From: Clostridiales bacterium
GTDB lineage: Bacteria > Bacillota > Clostridia > Peptostreptococcales > Acidaminobacteraceae
Assembly: GCA_016342415.1 (NCBI GenBank)
Contig: JAEIOD010000033.1
Location: 1-54,402, forward strand
Direction of reading: 5' to 3'
DNA length: 54,402 bases
Shown here: positions 16,488-25,781 of the stretch, one piece after another
How positions within the stretch are numbered: the first letter of the stretch is position 1
How the letters are laid out: each line of letters starts with the position of its first letter
Position numbers and translations under genes: made by a program
Notes under the pieces: generated by a model
Database searches by the model: none
What the model saw: only the letters and a program-made list of their open reading frames with translations
What the model was told of the DNA's origin: nothing

Positions 16488-17069
16488 CTAAATAATGTTA
16501 TTCTGATTCAAATCCTCTTTAGTATTAATATTATGAAAAAGTCCCCAATCGCTGGTATAGCTTCTAGTTATATCCTCTTCTATATAAGTCACGTCCTGAT
16601 GTTTTAATAATTCATATATACTACGTCTGCCACTTTTTAAATACCGTTCAATTGTATCTACCATTGATTGATTGTAATATGCATGAAATGGTTCAATCCA
16701 ATCACCAAATCTTGTTACAACAGCATCCTGATTGTTTAATAGCGATCTTAAATAATCAATGTATTTATGGTTAATTACAGGCATATCACAGGCAATAACA
16801 TAAACAAACGGATCTTGACTATATTTAAGCGCAGCATGAATACCCCCTAAAGGTCCATAGTTTTTCAGAATATCCTGATAAACAGTAACTTTTGGATACT
16901 CCGTATACTTTCGCTTCCCTTTATTGGAAATAATTAAAATATGATCAAACTGTGTACTCAAAGTTTTGATTTGATTTTCCAAGAGCGATTCATTATCAAT
17001 CAGCAACTCTTTTTTATCAAATCCCATTCTTAAACTTAAGCCACCTGCTAAAATTACTGCTGTACTCAT
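16488..17069 (-). CDS. mobA: Molybdenum cofactor guanylyltransferase
   Basis: A 193-residue MobA, which links GMP to molybdopterin to form the MGD cofactor used by formate dehydrogenase. N-terminal nucleotide-binding loop ILAGGLSLRMGFDKKEL (residues 5-21), PLGGIHAAL near 73, ACDMP near 90, and a C-terminal region around EPFHAYY. The ATG at 17069 follows TAGGAG by 5 bases; an in-frame upstream ATG at 17105 overlaps fdhF without a site. The gap from the fdhF stop is 8 bp, so the two are one operon, consistent with cofactor supply for that enzyme. Confidence 0.93.
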   Translation of the reverse strand: MSTAVILAGGLSLRMGFDKKELLIDNESLLENQIKTLSTQFDHILIISNKGKRKYTEYPKVTVYQDILKNYGPLGGIHAALKYSQDPFVYVIACDMPVINHKYIDYLRSLLNNQDAVVTRFGDWIEPFHAYYNQSMVDTIERYLKSGRRSIYELLKHQDVTYIEEDITRSYTSDWGLFHNINTKEDLNQNNII

Positions 17070-17077
17070 AAACGCTC

Positions 17078-19759
17078 CTATAGTTTTTCCACTTTCACTG
17101 CACAAACCTTGTATTCTGGTATATCGGTTATTGGATCCAGAGCAGCATTCGTTAGTCTATTTGCCGCACCTTCAGCAAAGTGAAACGGTATAAATACAAC
17201 ATGGTCAGAAACGATGTCCGTTATTTTAGCCAACACTTCAATACACCCTCTTCTTGACGAAACTTTTACTCTTTCACCATCAGAAATATTTAAATCCAAT
17301 GCCTTACCCGGTGAGATTTCTATATAACTCTTACCCACTATTTCATTTAAAGCTTCAGTTTTATCCGTCATAGTTCTCGTGTGATAATGATACAACACAC
17401 GGCCAGTTGTTAAAGTCAACGGATACTCAGTATCTGCATTTTCCGCTGGGGCTATGTACGTTACAGGATGGAATGTACCAATACCTTTGGCAAACTTGTC
17501 TTTATGAAGATAAGGTGTTCCCGGATGTTGTTTATCGGTACATGGCCACTGCAGACCACGGCTTTCAATTCTTTTATAATCAATACCTGCATATTGAGGT
17601 GTTACAGCAGTTATTTCTGTCATAATCTCCTCTGGTGATAACATAGAAGAATGATATCCCAGTCGCTTCATCAATTCATCGAATATAACCCAATCCGCCT
17701 TTGCTTCTCCAGGTGCTTCTACAGCTTTTCTGACTCTTTGGATACGTCTCTCCGTATTTGTAAAAGTACCTTCTTTTTCAGCAAAACATGCAGCAGGCAG
17801 TACAACATCTGCTTTCTGAGCTGTTTCTGAAAGGAAAATGTCCTGTACGACTAAAAATTCCAGTCGATCCAAGGCTTCTTCAATATGATTTAAATCAGGA
17901 TCAGAAACCATTGGATTTTCACCCATCACATATATCATTCTCACTGAACCGTCATAAGCACCATCCATAATCTTTGGAATCGTTAAACCATTCTTTTGAG
18001 ATAAATTATCAACATGCCATATTTTTTCAAACTTCTCTTTGGATTTGGGATCAATGACCTTCTGATAACCAGGATACACATTAGGTAATGCCCCCATATC
18101 ACAAGCGCCTTGTACATTATTTTGACCTCTTAAAGGATTAACACCGCCTGATTCTTTACCGACATTACCACACATCATCGCTAGATTGGCAGTTGCTTTT
18201 ACATGATCTGTTCCTTGGCTATGTTGCGTCATACCCATAGCGTAATAAATACTTGCCTTATCACCTTCTGCATAAATCCTCGCAGCCAATTCAAGGTCTT
18301 CAACCGCTACACCGCATATCAAAGCAGCTTCTTCAGTTGTAAACTTTTCAACTATAGCTTTCGTATGTTCGAAGTTCTCTGTTCTTTCTTCTATATACTC
18401 ATGATCATATAAATCATGTTTGATGATATAATGCATCATGCCATTTAACATGGCAACATTGGTACCAGGATTAATCTGTAAAAAAACGTCGGCAAACTCA
18501 GCGAGTTCTATCCTTCTAGGATCTGCTACAATTAATTTTGCACCGTTTTTAACAGCTCTTTTCATAAAGGTACCAATCACCGGATGGTTTTCCGTTGTGT
18601 TGGTTCCTGTAACGAACAACACATCATTATGAAGTGTTTCTTCAATACTGTTTGTCATAGCGCCACTACCAAATGAAGCTGCAAGACCTGCAACTGTCGA
18701 GCTATGTCAGAGTCGTGCACAATGATCAACTGTGTTGGTTCCAATAACTGCTCTAAATAACTTTTGCATCATGTAGTTATCTTCTGTAGTACATCTAGCA
18801 GATGATAATGCTGCAAAAGCATCTGAACCAGACTCACTTTTAATAGTTTGTATTTTACCGACTATCAAGTCTAACGCCTCATCCCAACTACTTGGTTCTA
18901 AAATACCATTTTTGCGAATCAGAGGTGTTTTAAGACGATCTGGATGGTCTATAAAGTTAAAGGCAAACTTACCTTTGACACATAACAGTCCATGATTGAT
19001 ATCACCTTCTACCGGCTCTGTTTTTATAACTTTATTATCTTTGACCACCAAGTTAACTTGACATCCTACACCACAATAGCCACAAGTCGTACGAACTTTC
19101 TTTTCAATATCCCAACTTCTGAATTTCACCTTGGTTTTTTCAGTTAAAGCACCTGTAGGACAAACGTTAACACAGTTGCCACAAGAGACGCAATTTGAGT
19201 GTTCCATCCCAGCTTCAAACGGATGTGTGACATGTGTAAAGTGGCCTCTTTCACTGAATCCAATGGCACCGGTTCCCTGTAATTCATGACAAACACGAAC
19301 ACATTTACCACATAAAATGCATTTGTCTCGATCTAATATGTAAAACTTATTACTGGCATCCTTTTGATGTGTCAATGTTTTTTTGTAAAAGGAATTTTCA
19401 GGATCAATATCATAAAGATAACAGTAATCTTGTAATTTACAATTTCCCGCTTGAGTACATGTCAAACAATCATTATTGTGACCTGCCCAAATTAGTTCTA
19501 ATATATCTTTTCTAGCTTTTTCTACTTTAGCTGTATGTGTCCAAATCTCCATCCCCTCATAAATTGGGGTTGTACATGCAGTCTGAAGACTTTTAGCCCC
19601 TTTGACTTCTACAACACACATACGACAGGCGCCGTTTGGTACCAATCGTTCATCATGACAGAATGTAGGAATGACTATATTCTGTTGTTCACATGCTTGT
19701 AGTATAGTCTGATTATTATTAAATTGAATATTCTGATCATTTATTTTAATCGAAATCAC
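17078..19759 (-). CDS. fdhF: Selenocysteine-containing formate dehydrogenase alpha subunit
   Basis: A single 893-residue gene read through an in-frame UGA at 18709-18707. Around it the protein reads DHCARL-Sec-HSSTVAG, matching the active-site Sec of E. coli FdhF (CCARV-Sec-HGPSVAG). Domains: 2Fe-2S (GACRMCVVEV), His-Cys cluster (HNNDCLTCTQAGNC), two 4Fe-4S (CILCGKCVRVC, CVSCGNCVNVC), MopB 4Fe-4S (CGYCGVGCQ), molybdopterin domains and a C-terminal MopB-binding beta barrel. It oxidises formate or reduces CO2. The start is GTG at 19759, 5 bases after AAGGAGG; ATG at 19786 lacks a site. A TATAAT at 19797-19802 may be the -10 box. mobA follows. Automated calling would split it in two. Confidence 0.95.
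18678..18709 (-). promoter_or_regulatory. UGA(Sec) codon and bacterial SECIS hairpin
   Basis: The UGA at 18709-18707 is followed 12 bases later by GTTGCAGGTCTTGCAGC (18694-18678), which folds as a 6-bp stem with a GGUCU loop. The same GCAGGUCU apical sequence occurs in the E. coli fdhF SECIS that binds SelB. This supports Sec insertion rather than a nonsense mutation. Confidence 0.9.
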
Positions 19760-19862
19760 ATAAGCCTCCTTGATACGTTCCAACATCTATTACACTATTA
19801 TACACAATACTAATAAAAATTATATACAAACCGAAAACATGTGTATTATGACAACTATACAG

Positions 19863-19890
19863 AAAATGATGAGTTAGAGCTCATCATTTT
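19863..19890. terminator. Terminator overlapping hprK stop
   Basis: An 11-bp perfect stem (AAAATGATGAG with CTCATCATTTT) and a 6-base loop containing the hprK stop codon. A/T runs on both sides allow function on either strand. It separates the uvrC-hprK transcript from fdhF. Confidence 0.85.
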
Positions 19891-20812
19891 TTCTAGCTGT
19901 ATATGCTCTTGTTTTTTCGTCCAATTCAAGCGCTGCATAATAACCCTGTTTCTTCTGTCTGATATCTACTGCAGCAGTTTCCAAAAGAATTGCCAAGTTT
20001 CTACCTGGTTTAACAGGAATCTTTATGATCGGTATTTCAACACCTAAGATGCTTTCATAATTTTGATCAAGTCCCAAACGATCATAAATAGTCTGTGGAT
20101 CCCAATGTTCAAAGTTTACGATCAAGTCTATTTCCATACTGTCTTTAATTGCAACCATACCAAACAACTTTGCAATATTTATAATCCCAATCCCTCTGAT
20201 TTCCAAAAAATTCTTTATTAACTCTGGCGCTTGCCCAATCAGAGTATCTTCACCAACCTTAATGATCTCTATGGCATCATCTCCAACCAATCGATGTCCT
20301 CTTTTTATCAATTCCAAAGCAACTTCAGATTTACCTATCCCACTTTTTCCCAGAATCAAAGTACCTACACCGTTGATATCCACAAGAACACCGTGTTTCA
20401 CAATCGTTTTAGCCAGTTTTCTATTTAAGTACTCAATGGCTTTTCTTAAAACAATTGAAGTATTTTCAGGAGTTGTCAGAATAGTTCTGTCATATTTTTC
20501 TGCAGCTATAATAAATTCCTCAGGCACTTCATTGCCTCTACATATTACCAAACAAGGAATTGGAGCTTTCATAATTTCATCTGCTCTTTTTAATCTATCT
20601 TCTTTTGAAACCAATTGAAAGAAACTATGTTCCGTCATACCGATAAGTTGGATACGTTCTTCAGGGAAATACTCGAAATAGCCCGCCATTTCTAATCCTA
20701 CTTTGTGTGTCTCATAACTGTCTATGGTTTTTACAGTGGATGATTTTCTAATGACCTCCAGTTTCATATAACTAATAAAGTCATCTAATTGTACATATTT
20801 CTTCTTAACCAT
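19874..20812 (-). CDS. hprK: HPr kinase/phosphorylase
   Basis: A 312-residue bifunctional enzyme that phosphorylates HPr on Ser46 and reverses the reaction, controlling carbon catabolite repression in Firmicutes. The N-terminal DRTGG-like domain covers about residues 1-130. The C-terminal kinase has the P-loop GKSGIGKSE near residue 152 and the HPrK signature LEIRGIGIINI near 203. AAAGGAG precedes the ATG, which overlaps uvrC by 8 bases. The uvrC-hprK order is common in Clostridia. Confidence 0.97.
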   Translation of the reverse strand: MVKKKYVQLDDFISYMKLEVIRKSSTVKTIDSYETHKVGLEMAGYFEYFPEERIQLIGMTEHSFFQLVSKEDRLKRADEIMKAPIPCLVICRGNEVPEEFIIAAEKYDRTILTTPENTSIVLRKAIEYLNRKLAKTIVKHGVLVDINGVGTLILGKSGIGKSEVALELIKRGHRLVGDDAIEIIKVGEDTLIGQAPELIKNFLEIRGIGIINIAKLFGMVAIKDSMEIDLIVNFEHWDPQTIYDRLGLDQNYESILGVEIPIIKIPVKPGRNLAILLETAAVDIRQKKQGYYAALELDEKTRAYTARKNDEL

Positions 20813-22667
20813 TTGTTTTCTCCTTTATGTTTGAAAAATAATCAAAGATATCTTGAGCAACTTTTGTATTAATACCTTCTACATGTTCCAGTTCCTCTAC
20901 AGTTGCCTTTTTTATTCTGTCTATACTTCTAAAATGAGTCAATAACGCATCTCTTCTTTTTTTCCCAACACCCGGTATACCGTCTAAAACCGATTTTGTC
21001 ATGGCTTTAAGTCTGAGTGTTTTATGATGTTCTATTGCAAAGCGATGTACTTCTTCCTGAATGGCATAAATAAATTTATACAAATCCGGATATTGCGAAA
21101 TATTGTACTCGATTCCTCGATAGACCAAACCTTTAGTTTTATGTTTATGATCTTTAACCATACCTAGAACTGGAATATCAAGTCCAAAGGCAGCCATTAC
21201 ATCTTCTACAACAGATGCATGTTGTGCACCACCATCAATTAAGAGTGCATCTGGGAAAATATCAAACTTATTATCCAATGACTTTTTCCCTTCCCTCTCT
21301 TCCAATCCTCTTTTGAAACGCCTATAAAGAACCTCTTGCATGGAACCGTAATCATTGGCTCCTTCAATAGTTTTTATATTAAATTTACGGAAATCACTCT
21401 TTTTCTTTTTACCACCTTCAAATACAACCATCGAACCTACTGAAAAAGCTCCAAATATGTTTGAAATATCATAAGCTTCCACTCTAAATTTTTCCATCTT
21501 AATGCCAAAGAGTTCATTAAAGTACCACTTCAATGTTTTGATACGTTCTTTTTCAGCTTCAATCTTCTCACTGAACTTTTCAATATATTCTTGAGCATTC
21601 TTTTCAACCAATTTTATCAACTTAGCTTTTTCTCCAATTTTTGGGACAACCAAATTGATTTTTTTATTCGTTTTTTGCTTTAACCAATCTTCTATCAATT
21701 CTTGATGTTCAACTTCACAACTGATTAAAATCTCCTTCGGTATAATCATTGCACTGGCATAGAATCTCTCTAAGAATTCAGTCATCACCTTTGCATCACT
21801 AACACCTTCCAAATCATCTAAAATATACTGTTCTCTACCCAGTAATTTTCCTTGTCGCACAAAGAACACCATAAAACAAACACGATCTTCAACTCTAGAA
21901 AAACCAATGATGTCTCTATTGGATTCATCCAAGGTATACAATTTTTGTGATTTCTCCAGTTTTTCTAATGCGATAATGGTATTTCGTGCTGTTGCCGCTT
22001 TTTCAAACTCCAACTGTTCTGCATGAGTCATCATCTTTCCTTTAAGCATTTCAATAGTTGTAGAAACTTTTCCTTCCAAGATATCAACGACTTCTTGAAT
22101 CATGCCTTTATAAATTTCCTGGTCTACATCTTTAAAACAAGGTGCCAAACATTTTTTAATATCGTAATTCAGACACGGTCTATCTCTACCAGCACCCGGT
22201 ACTTTGCCACACGTTCTAAGCGGATAATAATCTCTAATTAAATCCAGTATACGAGCCATATAATCACCAGACACATAAGGACCATAGTACCTCGCACTAT
22301 CTTTCTTTACTTTAAAGACTTTCATGACACGAGGATAAGGTTCATTGATAGTTATTTTAATATACGGATACTGTTTGTCATCTCTTAATAAAATATTGTA
22401 ATGCGGCTGATATTTACGAATCATGCTGGCTTCCAATATCAATGCTTCTACTTCGCTATCCGTAATAATATATTCAAATTCTACTATCTTAGCGACCAAC
22501 TCAGTGGTTTTCTTATCATGACCGGTATTTTTTCTAAAATAACTGCGAACTCTATTTTTTAGATTCTTGGCTTTACCAATATAAATAACATTACCGTATT
22601 GGTCTTTCATTAAATAGACCCCAGGTTGGGTCGTTAATTTCTTTAATTGAGCTTCTATATCAAACAT
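20805..22667 (-). CDS. uvrC: Excinuclease ABC subunit C
   Basis: A 620-residue UvrC, the nuclease that makes both incisions in nucleotide excision repair. Domains: GIY-YIG nuclease at the N-terminus (PGVYLMKD, VIYIGKAKNLKNRV), Cys-containing region (LNYDIKKCLAPC), UVR motif near residue 210, RNase H-like nuclease (AYDISNIFGAFSVGSMVVF and LLIDGGAQHA), then helix-hairpin-helix repeats (DGIPGVGKKRRDALL). Full length. It has its own promoter region after the uvrA terminator; hprK follows with 8-base overlap. Confidence 0.97.
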   Translation of the reverse strand: MFDIEAQLKKLTTQPGVYLMKDQYGNVIYIGKAKNLKNRVRSYFRKNTGHDKKTTELVAKIVEFEYIITDSEVEALILEASMIRKYQPHYNILLRDDKQYPYIKITINEPYPRVMKVFKVKKDSARYYGPYVSGDYMARILDLIRDYYPLRTCGKVPGAGRDRPCLNYDIKKCLAPCFKDVDQEIYKGMIQEVVDILEGKVSTTIEMLKGKMMTHAEQLEFEKAATARNTIIALEKLEKSQKLYTLDESNRDIIGFSRVEDRVCFMVFFVRQGKLLGREQYILDDLEGVSDAKVMTEFLERFYASAMIIPKEILISCEVEHQELIEDWLKQKTNKKINLVVPKIGEKAKLIKLVEKNAQEYIEKFSEKIEAEKERIKTLKWYFNELFGIKMEKFRVEAYDISNIFGAFSVGSMVVFEGGKKKKSDFRKFNIKTIEGANDYGSMQEVLYRRFKRGLEEREGKKSLDNKFDIFPDALLIDGGAQHASVVEDVMAAFGLDIPVLGMVKDHKHKTKGLVYRGIEYNISQYPDLYKFIYAIQEEVHRFAIEHHKTLRLKAMTKSVLDGIPGVGKKRRDALLTHFRSIDRIKKATVEELEHVEGINTKVAQDIFDYFSNIKEKTNG

Positions 22668-22728
22668 AATTACCTCACTACAATCATTTTATCATAATCT
22701 AGATAAAATTCCGATGTTCCATATGCAT

Positions 22729-22762
22729 GAAAAAGGTTTAAAATGAAATCATTTTAAACCTT
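22729..22762 (-). terminator. Terminator downstream of uvrA
   Basis: A near-perfect 13-bp stem (AAGGTTTAAAATG with CATTTTAAACCTT, 4-base loop) followed on the minus strand by five T. It lies about 190 bp past the uvrA stop. The DNA between (22763-22951) has no supported gene. Confidence 0.8.
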
Positions 22763-22951
22763 CCTACTATTAGATAATACAAATAGACGATCATGGGAAT
22801 TATCCATACTTTTATAAATGAATATTTCTTCTCCATTTATATTTAATTTACTACCAGACTTTTGTTTTCTTATATATTTTCATAACTTATATAGGTTTAA
22901 CTAGTCTACCCCCATTAGGATTATCCTTTTGAGTTTTGTCTTTCCTAGGCT

Positions 22952-25771
22952 TTACAGCATTTTTTTCAAGAATTCACCTGTATATGAAGTTTTATGTTTA
23001 GCCACTTTTTCTGGTGTACCTTCTACAACGATTTTACCACCACGATCACCACCATCGGGACCTAAATCCACAATATGATCTGCACATTTGATAATATCCA
23101 GGTTATGTTCAATGACAATTACAGTATTACCTGCTTCAACTAATCTATCCAGCACTTTTATTAAATGCTCTACATCTGCCATATGAAGACCTGTAGTCGG
23201 CTCATCTAGGATGTAAAGTGTTTTACCAGTACTTCTTTTACTCAATTCAGTTGCGAGTTTAATACGCTGAGCTTCACCACCTGATAGCTGCGTTGAAGGC
23301 TGACCTAAACGAATATAACTCAAACCAACATCTGCAAGTGTTACAAGTTTTGATTTTATTTTAGGAATATTTTCAAAGAATACAATCGCTTCTTCAACGG
23401 TTAATTCAAGAACCTCTGAAATATTTTTGCCTTTATACTTCACTTCAAGGGTTTCTCTGTTGTATCTTTTACCTTTACAGACATCACATTGAACATAAAC
23501 ATCTGGTAAAAAATGCATTTCTATTTTATTTATACCGTCGCCATTACAACTTTCACATCGACCACCTTTAACGTTAAAACTGAATCGACCTTTTTTGTAT
23601 CCTCTTGTTTTCGCCTCAGGAACCATGGCAAATATATCTCTAATATGATCAAACATCCCTGTATAGGTAGCAGGATTGGATCTTGGAGTTCTACCAATTG
23701 GAGATTGATCAATATCAATGACCTTATCTATATGTTCCAAACCTTCCACTCGATCATGTTTTCCAGCTTTTCTTTTATTTCTTAAAAGGTTGTTTGCCAG
23801 GCTCTTGTATAGAATTTCGTTTACAAGAGTACTCTTTCCAGAACCGGATACACCCGTTACACATGTTAGAATGCCAAGTGGAAACTTTACATCAATTTTC
23901 TTTAAGTTGTTTTCGGCTGCACCGAATACTGTAATATTATCACCTTTTGATGAACGACGTTTTTTCGGAATCGCAATCGAACGTTTACCAGAGATGTATT
24001 GTCCTGTAATTGAATTTTCATGAGCCAGTATATCCTCTATTGTACCTGATGCAATTATTTCACCACCATGTTCTCCTGCTCCAGGGCCTATATCCAAGAT
24101 ATAGTCGGCGCTTTTAATGGTTTCTTCATCATGTTCAACGACAATAACCGTATTACCAATATCGGTTAAATTTCTTAATGTACCGATTAATTTTTCATTG
24201 TCCTTTTGATGTAAACCAATACTTGGTTCATCTAAGATATATAAAACCCCAACCAGACTTGATCCGATTTGAGTCGCTAGACGGATACGTTGTGATTCTC
24301 CACCTGAAAGTGTTGAAGCTGAACGATTTAGTGATAAGTAATTCAAACCAACATCACTCAAAAATTGCAATCTGTTAATAATTTCTTTTAAAATTTGTTC
24401 TGCAATCACAGTGTCATTTGTATCAAACTCTAAATTAGTGAAATACTCTAAAGCATCTTTTACAGAAAAACGTGTTGCATCATCAATATTTTTTCCTGCA
24501 ATCGTAACTGCCAATGACTCATCTTTAAGTCTTCTACCATCACATTTAGGACAAGGATTTAATGACATATATTCTTGTATTTTATTACGCATGTAATCAG
24601 AATTAGTTTCTTTGAATCGTCTTTGAAGATTATTAATAACCCCCTCAAAAGGCGCTTTATAAGTTCTGTAGTCGTCATCAAATTTACTTGCAAATTTAAA
24701 AGTAATAATTCTGCCATTCGATCCATACATCAATTCATCTTGACATGTTTTTGACAGTTCTTTATATGGTGTATCTATATCGTGTCCATGATGTTCCAAT
24801 ATACTATTAAACATCTGGATATAGTATGTACCTTCTGCACTTCCAGAAAAAGGTGCAATAGCGCCATCTTTAATACTTATACTTGAATTTTCAACAACTA
24901 GATCCGGATCAATTTCCAATTTGTAACCCAACCCTTTACATTCAGGACACGCTCCATAAGGGGCATTGAATGAAAACATTCTTGGTTCCATTTCTGCAAT
25001 ACCTGCACCATGTTCCGGACAGGAGAAGTTAGTATTGAAAATCTCGTCACCGTCATCGGTATGACAAATCAAAACACCTTCTGACAACTTCAAAACAGTC
25101 TCAACAGAATCTGTTAAACGTTTTTCAATCCCTGGTTTAACTGTCAATCTATCAACAACCACTTCGATAGTATGTTTCTTATTCTTTTCAAGTTCTATTT
25201 CTTCACTGAGTTCACGCATTTCACCATTCACTCGAACTCTTACAAATCCATCTTTACGAATCATACTAAGTTCACGTTTATGCGTTCCTTTTTTACCCAC
25301 AACAAGGGGTGCCAACAATTGAATTCTTGTTCTTTCTGGAAAAGCAAGCACAATATCGACGATTTCATCAATGCTTTGTTGTGAAATCACTTTACCACAA
25401 ACAGGGCAATGTGGTGTTCCAACTCTTGCAAATAGCAATCTGAAGTAATCGTAAATTTCGGTCACTGTACCTACCGTTGATCTGGGATTTCTATTGGTCG
25501 TCTTTTGATCAATTGAAATGGCAGGTGACAAACCTTCGATGTACTCTACATTCGGCTTTTCCATTTGACCTAGAAACTGCCTTGCGTATGATGATAAACT
25601 CTCAACATAACGTCTCTGACCTTCTGCATAAATGGTATCAAAAGCCAGCGATGATTTACCGGAACCACTGAGACCTGTAATAACTACAAACTGATCTCTA
25701 GGAATCTTCACATCTATGTTTTTAAGATTATGCTCCTTTGCACCTTTTATATCAATAAATTTTTTTGACAT
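22952..25771 (-). CDS. uvrA: Excinuclease ABC subunit A
   Basis: A 939-residue UvrA, the damage-recognising ATPase that loads UvrB. Two ABC modules: first P-loop GLSGSGKSSLAFD near residue 31 with signature LSGGESQRIRLA, second P-loop GVSGSGKSTL near 638 with signature LSGGEAQRIKLATEL. Zinc modules: HCPVCGKV near 117, a CPEHG/CPECKGLG pair near 255-280, and CESCNGDG with CDVCKGKRY near 735-765. Full length. It begins 10 bp after the uvrB stop, so both come from the LexA-controlled promoter. Confidence 0.98.
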   Translation of the reverse strand: MSKKFIDIKGAKEHNLKNIDVKIPRDQFVVITGLSGSGKSSLAFDTIYAEGQRRYVESLSSYARQFLGQMEKPNVEYIEGLSPAISIDQKTTNRNPRSTVGTVTEIYDYFRLLFARVGTPHCPVCGKVISQQSIDEIVDIVLAFPERTRIQLLAPLVVGKKGTHKRELSMIRKDGFVRVRVNGEMRELSEEIELEKNKKHTIEVVVDRLTVKPGIEKRLTDSVETVLKLSEGVLICHTDDGDEIFNTNFSCPEHGAGIAEMEPRMFSFNAPYGACPECKGLGYKLEIDPDLVVENSSISIKDGAIAPFSGSAEGTYYIQMFNSILEHHGHDIDTPYKELSKTCQDELMYGSNGRIITFKFASKFDDDYRTYKAPFEGVINNLQRRFKETNSDYMRNKIQEYMSLNPCPKCDGRRLKDESLAVTIAGKNIDDATRFSVKDALEYFTNLEFDTNDTVIAEQILKEIINRLQFLSDVGLNYLSLNRSASTLSGGESQRIRLATQIGSSLVGVLYILDEPSIGLHQKDNEKLIGTLRNLTDIGNTVIVVEHDEETIKSADYILDIGPGAGEHGGEIIASGTIEDILAHENSITGQYISGKRSIAIPKKRRSSKGDNITVFGAAENNLKKIDVKFPLGILTCVTGVSGSGKSTLVNEILYKSLANNLLRNKRKAGKHDRVEGLEHIDKVIDIDQSPIGRTPRSNPATYTGMFDHIRDIFAMVPEAKTRGYKKGRFSFNVKGGRCESCNGDGINKIEMHFLPDVYVQCDVCKGKRYNRETLEVKYKGKNISEVLELTVEEAIVFFENIPKIKSKLVTLADVGLSYIRLGQPSTQLSGGEAQRIKLATELSKRSTGKTLYILDEPTTGLHMADVEHLIKVLDRLVEAGNTVIVIEHNLDIIKCADHIVDLGPDGGDRGGKIVVEGTPEKVAKHKTSYTGEFLKKML

Positions 25772-25781
25772 ATTTCCTCCG

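Noticed and set aside
18707..18709. Apparent nonsense codon splitting formate dehydrogenase into two genes
   Set aside because: The TGA aligns with the Sec codon of FdhF and is followed by a SECIS hairpin; both sides are in one frame.
22763..22951. Minus-strand frame of about 40 codons after uvrA ending in RKV
   Set aside because: The only upstream ATG is in another frame and no start codon fits; treated as a non-coding spacer.
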